Shown: one piece after another, positions 1-7,722 of the stretch
How the letters are laid out: each line of letters starts with the position of its first letter
Numbering within the stretch: position 1 is the stretch's first letter
NCBI GenBank assembly: GCA_034696485.1
Contig: JAQIWT010001282.1
Span: 1 to 11,521 of the forward strand
Length of the DNA: 11,521 nt
DNA from: Isohypsibius dastychi
Lineage: Eukaryota; Tardigrada; Eutardigrada; Parachela; Isohypsibiidae
Direction of reading: 5' to 3'
Position numbers and translations under genes: made by a program
Notes under the pieces: model-generated
What the model saw: only the letters and a program-made list of their open reading frames with translations
The model's database searches: none
Told to the model about the DNA's origin: nothing

Positions 1-2692
1 TCGTCCACCATTTTTCTGACCTCCCATTGTGGAATTTTGAAACCGACTGCATCAAGAGCATTTTTCAGTTCTGCAACTTCGATGAATCCATTTCCGTTTT
101 CGTCGATCTAAAATCAAAAACATAATGTAAGCATGAGTTAAATTCCAACATTTCACCTGGAAACACGAAAAACCAAATTGAATTTTCATTGGACTTGGAG
201 AGAACACTCAGCCAATTCAAAATAACGCTACAAAATTAACACAGTGTGAAAATAATAACTTTTGAAATCATAATGCCACAAAATTTCAATTCAAGTTATT
301 TCCAAATTGTTTTGTTGTTTGTAAGTTATTTCTAAATTAGTAAAGATATCTATCAGTTTATCGATATGCTAGTCAACGTCAACGTTTTCAAACGTTTTAG
401 GTGATACGTAATTGTTTTGACAAGATGGGTTTAATAAAATAATTCCGCTGCTTTAAATTCAAGGAATGCATTCGTGATCGCTGATCCCATAAATAGAGCA
501 GATGTTTTCAATCGGCGGCTAAAACACATGTTTCATTCTTTTTCGACAACGACGACTTCATCTCTTCAACTTTTTTACAGCCTGATCAGATACCTGCCGC
601 GCTAGAAGAGCGATTAATGGTTTATATAAAGTCTAGATCAAAGCAGTTAAAAAACATTTACGACATGTTTGATGGAAGCGGTGCGGCCATGTTTGTCACG
701 GAAAGGACTGATTCTTCTTTCTATTAGGACACAACATCATTTCTGCCTCACCGAGCTACAAGCTCGAACAACACCAACAAACGGAACGAACCCTCAAAGT
801 GAAATCAGATGCAAAGTGGGTGAAGAGCGCGAAAAACGCCACGGCGTTAACTGATTGTTGAGATCTCAAGTGACCGGTACGGATGTGATGGTGCAATTGG
901 AAGGACGCGCGCTCTCTGAACAGATGAATTCAGAATCAGGTGTCAAGATGTTCCCACGTAACTTTATTGAGATTATCCGGCTACAGTTCAAATCACCTAC
1001 TTGTATTCTGTCCTATAAAATGTAGTGGATCGCAACCTTTTATCATCGGGAAAAATGAGGATCGATTTGGCGTGTCAAGAACTGATATTTCGCTTTCAGA
1101 AAAAAAACCTTTTCTTCATTAAAAATTATGTTTTTAGAAACTGAGCACTTCAGAATATACCGCACATTTTTATAATAATTTCGGGTTCGTAATTACATTA
1201 TTAAACATGGTGAAATGAAGAAATTACTCTCACCGCTTTCACGAGAATCACAAAAAAGCTCTGAAATGAAATCAAAATTCGATCAATTTTTTTCTGGAAT
1301 AAATAAAAGCTGTTGAATAATTTTGTCATTTTGTATGAAAGCTGAATTTCAGTCTAAAAGTAATTCTCGAAAAGATTAACTTTGACGTCCAAACTTCAGT
1401 TTGGACCCAGAACAAGAGCTGAATGAAAAGACACTAATGAAAACTTGATGCAAATGCAGAATTTGAACATGAATTCGATATGCAATTAAACGAAACCACA
1501 ATTTCCCGATATAAATTCTGCAATCTATGGTTCAGTGGCCGTCATTTCAGTCAAGGTCACGACTGGTTATCGCAACATGTATCGGTACAATTGAAGCCAT
1601 CTGACAAGTCTAATTCCAATTCTAAACCATATGTGCGTAAACTTTTGTCTTCATTCCACATTTCCATATGAATAATATCTCAAGGCAGTCCTCACTCCAA
1701 GCTAGATTCTTCAAACAAAATCAGCATCAGCCTCACACCTTGTTTGAGCAGGAAAGCATGCTCCGCAAAAAAATGTAGTACAACAGCTAATAAAGTAAAC
1801 ACGAAAAAACGCTGATCAAAAGACGGCGAACGCAAAAACGCACGAGTCTTCTGCAACAGTTTCCGGTTGCTCAGTTCGAGAAATCCATAAAAAACTTTCA
1901 AGTGCCGGTTTCAGAAGCCAAATCATCGTTTCGTCAGCAAGTGAAATTTTATTAATTTATTCTCATGCCTGGGCAGAAAATGTTGATTGTTGGTCGAGCA
2001 TTTGATATTCAAGTGCGTGGTGGAAGTACCCCTCCCAGTTTATATTCACACTCCTAAACAAAGAAAAACACTAAATGACTCAAAAGTCAAAGCCAAGTAT
2101 CGACTTCGCCTAAAACTAATCACAACCTAGTTAAATCAATCTGTTCTTCTGTTCTGCACTGATTAAACCAGATAAAACAACAACAAACAACTGCGCGTCA
2201 ACCAATGATTACGAAGAAAAATTCCCCACCAAATATTTCTACATTAAACGTCATATGACTGCGCGCCGGAAGTGCTATTCAAATATGACTGATAACACGA
2301 AATTCCATAGTTTAGTAATCATTAAGCTGGTCAAAAAACTAGCAAAACAAAATTCCTCTTGAACCTATTGGAATACCGGTGGACTTGGTCCACCTCAATT
2401 ATTCCAAAATAAAGTGCTCTTCAAATTCGAGCTGTTTCTTCTCACAATATGTCCGAAAGAGTCGATTACCGCGGTCGCGGACTTGATTACGCCGTCGCCA
2501 ACATTTTCTGCGATCACATACAAACTAACTCTTTACTCGAGACGACATCAGAGATCATCAACCCCGGAACCTGATGTGAATGTGAAGAAGAGATGCTGCA
2601 GAGAAAAAACTCACCGATTCAAACTGTTCGTGCAGCTCAAGAATCTGATCTTTCGTAAGAGAGAAATTTTGTCGTTGATTGACGGCGGCCAT
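1..2692 (-). CDS. Plastin/fimbrin, N-terminal EF-hand region (partial, 3' part outside window)
   Basis: Fimbrin-family proteins cross-link actin filaments; two N-terminal EF-hands make bundling calcium-sensitive and two actin-binding (calponin-homology) modules follow. Two coding exons are visible. Exon 1 is 2615-2692 (26 codons, ATG at 2690-2692 in good context, GACATGG), with donor CG|GTGAGT. Exon 2 is 1-107, with acceptor TTTTAG, and runs off the window. Joined in phase 0 they read FSLTKDQILELHEQFES then IDENGNGFIEVAEL. The first EF-hand loop DENGNGFIEVAE carries acidic or amide residues at positions 1, 3, 5 and 12. The following helix and linker contain the fimbrin-like IPQWEVRKMV, where vertebrate plastins have LPGYxVRE. 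Only about 62 residues are present, so the actin-binding modules are not seen. The clean phase-0 join across a 2.5-kb intron is the main support. Another EF-hand protein of the calmodulin superfamily is less likely. Confidence 0.72.
108..2614 (-). other. First intron of the plastin gene (2507 nt)
   Basis: This AT-rich intron is about 25 times longer than most introns in the window. No recognisable protein domain was found on either strand; the ORFs of about 60 codons have random composition. Items inside it: a near-direct 16-bp repeat (293-308 and 323-338, one mismatch), a perfect 7-bp inverted repeat (381-387/390-396), a perfect 9-bp inverted repeat (1387-1395/1398-1406), a CCAAT box near 2200 followed by an ETS-like CCGGAAGT near 2265, and a GC-richer island at about 2455-2510 discussed in the findings. 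Long first introns often carry enhancers or alternative promoters; that is inference here. Confidence 0.6.
1387..1406. repeat. Perfect 9-bp inverted repeat with 2-nt spacer
   Basis: GTCCAAACT and AGTTTGGAC are exact reverse complements separated by TC, in the middle of plastin intron 1. It could be a palindromic protein-binding site or a small hairpin. No flanking terminal repeats or target duplication were seen, so there is no reason to call it a transposon. Confidence 0.5.
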
Positions 2693-3064
2693 GTCTTGAA
2701 AATCGAAGGAATCCCCACAGAGTAATCCCCAAAATAAATATCCAAGAGCTCAGCAGAAAATGTATCCAAGCGCGAAATCCAATCCAAACAAAAGTGACAG
2801 GTGGTTCCTCTCCTGTTGAGAACGATATCCGCTGTTCCAAAAAACAATCACCGCCTGAAAAACGCGAGAGTTATTAATAACTTGGCACAGAAAATGAAAC
2901 CAACACAGAGACGGAAAGAAGCCACCACCAAGGCCACGCTTTTAATACAAATCCAAACACACCGAGTCACAACAATTAATCAACAAGTCCGGCCTAACCC
3001 AATAAGTTATTCCGAGATAAGAACCACTTTTCACTCAAGCGCAATTTTCGCACAAACACCAAAG
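2693..3064 (-). promoter_or_regulatory. Plastin 5' flank / probable 5' UTR and proximal promoter
   Basis: This lies directly upstream of the plastin start codon on the minus strand. No coding exon was recognised here. Several minus-strand ORFs overlap it (up to about 2850), but they are in other frames than the plastin start and look like UTR. No convincing TATA box was found. The transcription start cannot be placed from sequence alone. Confidence 0.35.
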
Positions 3065-3270
3065 ATGGATTATTCGTCACTTACGGAGCAATATGCGAAA
3101 CTCAGCAGATATTCCGAGGCAGATGAAATAAATGTTGACTTTTGGCACGGACTTGAAGATTTTAAGAGGGTAATACCATGATATCAAGGTCCAGAAATAA
3201 AGAGATGCCTTCAGTGAATTTGTTGTTGTAGTTTTTGGAAAAGAGTGGAAAATGCAGCGCGCCGTATTGA
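3065..3270 (+). CDS. Possible small two-exon gene, 47 aa, unknown function
   Basis: I do not recognise this protein. An ATG at 3065 (context AAAGATGG) opens 35 codons that are acidic and aromatic, with stretches such as MDYSSLTEQYAKL and NVDFWHGLEDFKR. This composition differs from the surrounding UTR-like DNA. The frame meets GG|GTAATA at 3170 and an acceptor TTGTTGTAG at 3229-3231. The 62-nt intron has the size usual in this window. Exon 2 (3232-3270) adds 12 residues, mostly basic or small, ending in CSAPY and a TGA. A second acceptor (AAATGCAG, ending at 3255) would give a different short C-terminus. The frame is open upstream to 2801, but that part has no protein-like character. It may equally be a chance ORF in the plastin upstream region. 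Confidence 0.2.
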
Positions 3271-3989
3271 TTGAACAAGCGGCAGTGGCGAAAAAGAGAT
3301 GAGCCAGCCAACACGTCAGCCCCCCTTTGGCCGAGCCGACTGGGCTGGTCAATCAACAATTGACACAGTTGATTGATTGGGAGCGGTCAGTCAAGCGGAT
3401 ATAACTCATTTGCTGCTTTCCGCCAATTAAACTCATTATATGGTTTCTAAACTTGAATTATTCGAAAAAAATTGGGGTTTTTTTCCAGCAGTTCAGCTGA
3501 CTGCAAATACGTAGCTTGAGAATTCTTCGAATGTTCTTTTTACGCGGTATAGAGTTCATAAAACTGCTGATATTTGAAAATTAAGAAAACATCATATAAT
3601 AATGGTTGGTGGAGTTATGGATTTTTAACCTCTGATTATAATCACAAAATCTCGCCACGTGGGCTTTTGAAAACCGGTTGAAGCCCAGCAGCCGCTCAGC
3701 GAAAATAACAGATTCTGTTTTCCATCAGCTTAGAAATGTTGTGGCAGTTTCTTTTTGTGGCAGCCAGTATTTCGTGAACAATCGCAGCTGCCGAAGGAGT
3801 AACACTTGAAAAATGATCGGCTGCGAAATACCTTTAGTGGTGGAATCAAAAAAGCTATTTTCGACTAGATCAGCACAGCACCACGTGAATTTGTTACATG
3901 CATTTCCGGTGACGGTTTAGTTGGAAAATATGCTAATCATCGATCCTTATTGCCGAATAAAATTTAGGCCATCGATTCAGAATAAAGAT
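3271..3989. other. Intergenic region between annexin B 3' end and plastin upstream region
   Basis: No coding exon was recognised on either strand. Near 3240-3400 the DNA is locally GC-richer and contains a perfect 9-bp inverted repeat, TCAATCAAC (3349-3357) and GTTGATTGA (3368-3376), with a CCAAT motif on the minus strand next to it. Two CACGTG E-boxes occur at 3656-3661 and 3882-3887. These could be distal control sites of plastin, whose start lies to the left; this is inference. Confidence 0.4.
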
Positions 3990-3995
3990 TTTATT
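3990..3995 (-). terminator. Candidate poly(A) signal of annexin B (AATAAA)
   Basis: AATAAA reads on the minus strand 234 nt past the annexin B stop codon, a reasonable 3' UTR length. A plus-strand AATAAA lies immediately beside it (3981-3986), so this AT-rich spot could serve either direction. Confidence 0.4.
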
Positions 3996-4180
3996 TCTTG
4001 CTCTTTGAGGGTGAATGGTTGGAGAAGTATTGATTTCTAACGCCAGAAATTGTTTTTCAGAAAACGGTGTCAGATAAACTGAGAACAAAACCACAATTTA
4101 GCAACAGCAAAAAACCCATTTAACATTGCAACAGTTTCATCCGATTTTTTTGTCATGAATTCGTGGTTTTAAAGTCCCAG

Positions 4181-4210
4181 AAACTGTGGAAAACTGTGGA
4201 AAATGTGGAT
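4181..4210. repeat. Short 10-bp tandem repeat in annexin B 3' UTR
   Basis: AAACTGTGGA occurs twice in tandem (4181-4190, 4191-4200) and a diverged third unit AAATGTGGAT follows. It lies just past the annexin B stop codon on the transcribed strand. No function is apparent. Confidence 0.6.
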
Positions 4211-4228
4211 GATGGATGGAAGAATCTG

Positions 4229-6149
4229 TTATCGTTGAGGTGCTTGAGCCAAAATGGCGAGAAGAACTCGCTTGGCATCTCCTTTGAATTCGCTCTGTAA
4301 TATGGCAAAATATATCGTAAATTATATAATTACTGAACAGCATTTAATTGCTTGATTTAATCACCTCAAACGCGGCTTCGAGTGGAATTCCATAAAGTCG
4401 ACCAAATTCGTGCATAATATTCAGCAGATCCTTCTCAGCCCGCGAAACGATAATTCGAACCACAGTTTTGGTGTCAGCGCCTTTTCCCTCCATCGCAACG
4501 TGAAGTCGTTCGGCGAAATACGCCGGTCGGTTCTTATTGACCTTAACTGTAACAAAGAGCAAAAAAAGGTTCTCCGTCTATTCTGCAGTCTCGTAGGTAT
4601 CTCTTACCGAAAGCGAGAAGCAGTTCTTTGGCGTCTCCAGAGAGTTCTTTCTCAATATCTTTCTCAATGCTGATGTGCCCGATTTGACGGTAGAAGTAAA
4701 ACACCTCGCGAAGATGATCTTCGCTACGCTCGGCAAAAATCGGCATGAAGAAGGACTCGTTCTTCTGCCATTTCTTTGGACCTGTAAGCAATATTAGAGT
4801 GTCTCAAATGTTAATATGGTTTTTATTTCGAAGCGGTGGATACCCATTTCCCACAATGCCTGAGCTTCATGATAAGCTTGCTTGGGAATGAATTCGGCTT
4901 CGTATCCGTTGTTCGCAGTGCGTTGGACCTATGGTATAAAGAATCAGGACTCAGTATTAAAACGACTCTTATAAACATCCTTGACACATAACATAAGACA
5001 TCGGGGAAGTACACATTTTGAGCAGTCTAGTCGAACTCACGTAATTAAGTTTGGCCAGGAGCAACGTTTTGAAGAACCCAGAAGTATCGCCGGCAACGTC
5101 CTTTTGAAGAGTTGTTTTGAACACTGAAACAAAAGCCGGTGTCAAGAGCGTGCTCATTTTACGTCTTACATTTTGAAAAGGATGACAACAAAACTCAACG
5201 TACGCTCTTGGTACTCTCGTTGAATGGCGAACAATTCTGCCGAAGTTCGAGAGCCAATAATTTCAATCAGGACTTTCTCATCAGTGCCGAGACCCTGAAA
5301 TAATCAGCTGTCATAATAAATTTATTGCTTTACTAGAGACAAATAATGCGAATAAGTACTTGAATTGCTTTGTGGAGAGACTTCGCGTCGAAAACCGCCG
5401 GGGGATCCATGAGTCCCAACAAGACATCTTCCAAAGTTCCGCTCAACTCCGCTTTCAGTTCTTTCGTCAAATCCTATAAAATAATTTTCAACATATTCTC
5501 TCGAAAATCAATATTATAAATACCTTCTTAAATAATGCGAAAAATCGCTCCGCGATGATTTGTCGCTGGCGGTTGGAACGCCGGGTCAGAACCGCAATGA
5601 TGGTATTCTCGTCGTTTTTTCCTAAAACAAGAAAATTGATACAAAGCCAGCGTAACTTAAATCCATGGCAAGATCTCATTTATCAATGCTGACAAATAAG
5701 TATCTCCACCGTCCAACTCGCACCTTTCATAGCCTTCTGCAATACTTTTGCGTCTTCCTCTGGGTTGAATGGCGAGTAGCTGAAACAAATGCAAAAATTA
5801 AGTAAAGCTAACCACGTGTTACTTCTGAGTTTTCTGCATTTTCTGAATTTTAATCAATATAGAATAATTTGTCGAAATGTATGAAATCTCACTCGTGCAA
5901 GACCGGGTAGAGCTGGTCCACGTTGATACGCGCAGGAGCATAGTTGATCGGCGCATCCGATGAGCGAACGTAGGTGGTGGTTGTTACGGTTCGCGTTTGG
6001 ATATTCTTGCCATTGTTGTTAAACTCCTGCTCATGTTGAACAACACCGGGACTCACACTGCTGCTGTTGGCCGTTTTGGTGCTCCGGTTGTTCGAGTTGT
6101 TAAACGTGGAGAACACCCGATAACCGGTAGACTGTCCAGAGGACGACAT
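4229..6149 (-). CDS. Annexin B: four-repeat annexin with Asn/Ser/Thr-rich tail, degenerate Ca2+ sites
   Basis: Annexins are cytosolic proteins that bind acidic phospholipids in a calcium-dependent way. Ten exons: 5893-6149, 5724-5779, 5524-5621, 5360-5473, 5204-5294, 5041-5123, 4844-4928, 4608-4781, 4365-4546, 4229-4294; 401 aa, all phases close. The start is the ATG at 6147-6149, just after a splice-acceptor-like TTGCAG. Residues 1 to about 88 form a low-complexity tail with NNSNN and a TVTTTTYV stretch; four annexin repeats follow to the C-terminus. Type II calcium loops: repeat 1 GKND (105-108) in place of GxGT; repeat 2 intact GLGTDE (176-181); repeat 3 KWQKNE (265-270) in place of KWGTDE; repeat 4 GKGAD (340-344). 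Only repeat 2 looks canonical, so calcium affinity or membrane selectivity is probably altered. It lies head to tail downstream of annexin A and shares six intron positions with it. Confidence 0.93.
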
Positions 6150-6155
6150 TTTTGT

Positions 6156-6209
6156 CTGCAACACAATTAAATTCAATGGAGATTTCGGGGGAGATGTGTG
6201 GTTTTGTAC
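6156..6209 (-). other. Probable 5' UTR intron of annexin B (54 nt)
   Basis: On the minus strand AAG|GTACAA at 6210/6209 and TTGTGTTGCAG ending at 6156 define a 54-nt intron, 6 nt before the annexin B start codon. The acceptor could also be a spliced-leader trans-splicing site if the organism uses one. The interval has no stop in the annexin frame, so the unspliced frame stays open upstream to 6452. That upstream part does not resemble an annexin tail. Confidence 0.5.
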
Positions 6210-6705
6210 CTTGAGAAGAAAAGGCTGCGAAAGGAACGAGAAGCTGGGCGTTGGTTTTCGGTGAACTAAACGTCTACAGCTTTCGGTGTTTGAACAACAT
6301 CTGCAGCCGTCTGGAACAAACGACACTTCTGTTTTGGCTTCCAGCGATTTAAGTGAAGCGAATAAGTTAGGTGGGAGGACCGAGCCATCGACAACGCATT
6401 TTTGGAAATATGCCGAATATGCGGGCAAAATATGCCGTAAGCTGTTTGACAAAGGATGAATATGATGTTTGCAGGTGTATAAAAAACAGGTTTACGGAAT
6501 CTGACGCGCATGTTTTGCTAGGAAAACTGAAGCACCGAGACATTTTGCGCGAAGAAAGAATCGCAGTTGAATTGTTAGAATGAACTTTTTCACCGAGTGA
6601 CGCAGACTTGAGAGCAACATTTCTGATTTGTCGTGATTAAATTAAGAGGAAGATAAAGATCAAAATTTTTAAGCATTTTTTTTGATAATCACATTTGACC
6701 TTCGT
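6210..6705 (-). promoter_or_regulatory. Annexin B upstream region (5' UTR exon and presumed promoter)
   Basis: This stretch separates the putative annexin B 5' UTR intron from the transposon. Open frames exist on both strands (for example minus 6266-6511, plus 6371-6583) but none shows a recognisable motif. Transcription of annexin B must start here or further right, in which case the transposon would lie in the promoter or 5' UTR. No TATA box was convincingly seen. Confidence 0.35.
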
Positions 6706-6713
6706 GTTTGGCC

Positions 6714-7504
6714 CAAAGATGAGCTTCCTAGTCCTAAGGGACGAGGGAAGCCGCGAGGGACGAGGAAGTTTCCTAAAATGGCTAGGAAATTAGGGTGACA
6801 ACTGAGGACCCTAAATCTGCTAGGGAGCTAACAGAGGGAGATTCCTTATAATCCTCTTTGATGTTTGCAGAGAATTTTGGACGATTTGATTATTTTTGAG
6901 CTATTTCAAGCTGTGTCAATGGTAACGTGAGATGTGGCGTGAGCCTCGTAGGTTAAGCTTGCATGATCACAGGGTTGACGCAGTGATCTCATTTTCACAT
7001 TCTCTGATACCGTATTTCGTCATCTCCACTCGGACTTCTCATTTTTCTGCAGTGAATTGCTGACTCGTTTTTCCTTACGTTTGAGATTTTGCTCATCGAG
7101 TGGTGTCATTTTCTGCAGCTAGAAAACAGAAAGAGGCTGAGGAAGCTCATGAAAATAAAGACGATCGTTGACAATATGAAAGGATCGACAATTCGTCTTC
7201 AGTCAGCTGGTTGGTCTGATGGCTCAAAAAGTTTCCGAATAATTTTTGTTGTTTTTTTGTTCAAAACAGAAACCGGCATGTAGAAAGTTCCATTTTTATG
7301 CCTGATGCGGCATGCCTGTTCCATAATCATAAATACTGATTAAAACTTCTTCTGTTAGATTTTCACGCATTGCGAGGAGAATTAGGCTTTTCCCTAAAAT
7401 CCCTAGGTTCCTAAAATTTGTAGGGAGTCGACAAGGAAGCCGATTAAAAACAAGGGAGGGAATTCCCTTCCCTAAAAAAATCGAGGCTAGGAAGCTCATC
7501 ATTG
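6714..7504. mobile_element. hAT-like non-autonomous DNA transposon, 791 bp
   Basis: The left end CAAAGATGAGCTTCCTAG (6714-6731) and the reverse complement of the right end, CAATGATGAGCTTCCTAG (7487-7504), match in 17 of 18 positions. Both ends are flanked by the same 8-bp direct repeat GTTTGGCC (6706-6713 and 7505-7512). An 8-bp target duplication and ends starting with CA are typical of the hAT superfamily. The subterminal regions are rich in short AGGGA/CCTAGG-type words, including a duplicated GGGACGAGG near the left end and a near-palindrome AGGGAGGGAATTCCC at 7453-7467. hAT elements commonly use such subterminal words as transposase sites. The interior has no recognisable transposase; the longest frame (7089-7283) shows no hAT motif. 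It lies between the two annexin genes. The intact target duplication and near-identical ends suggest a fairly recent insertion. Confidence 0.85.
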
Positions 7505-7523
7505 GTTTGGCCGGTGGGTCTGA

Positions 7524-7529
7524 TTTATT
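7524..7529 (-). terminator. Candidate poly(A) signal of annexin A (AATAAA)
   Basis: AATAAA reads on the minus strand 194 nt beyond the annexin A stop codon. The usual 10-30 nt cleavage distance would put the 3' end at about 7494-7514, exactly where the hAT-like element and its target duplication begin. Confidence 0.5.
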
Positions 7530-7722
7530 AATACAGTACGTAATGAACTGTATTCCAATTTCAATGCTAACTAAGCCAAATTGGCACGATCTGCAAAAAG
7601 CAAAAAGAAATCTTTTTCACACAATAAAAAAAAATAGAGACCAGAAATTTGGTCGTGAAAAAAATCTGTTAAAAATCGAACCGGTGATGATTTTTCACGG
7701 GAAAATCGTCGAATTCAATAAA

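Noticed and set aside
293-338. Near-direct 16-bp repeat AAGTTATTTCNAAATT
   Set aside because: AT-rich, only two copies 30 bp apart with one mismatch; this is expected by chance in such an intron.
2611-2847. Minus-strand ORFs of 78 and 67 aa over plastin exon 1
   Set aside because: They use other frames than the EF-hand frame MAAVNQRQNFSLTK and have no family resemblance.
3077-3359. Minus-strand ORFs of 91 and 65 aa upstream of plastin
   Set aside because: No domain was recognised and no splice path joins them in frame to plastin exon 1. They overlap the plus-strand small-gene candidate and look random.
6150-6452. In-frame upstream extension of annexin B to an ATG at 6452 (about 101 extra residues)
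   Set aside because: The stretch includes a good 54-nt intron (6156-6209) and has Cys/Ser/Pro composition unlike the tail. The frame is probably open by chance, and MSSSGQ is the better start.
7089-7283. 64-aa ORF inside the hAT-like element as a transposase remnant
   Set aside because: No hAT catalytic or dimerisation motif is visible, and the composition is not protein-like at its C-terminal part.
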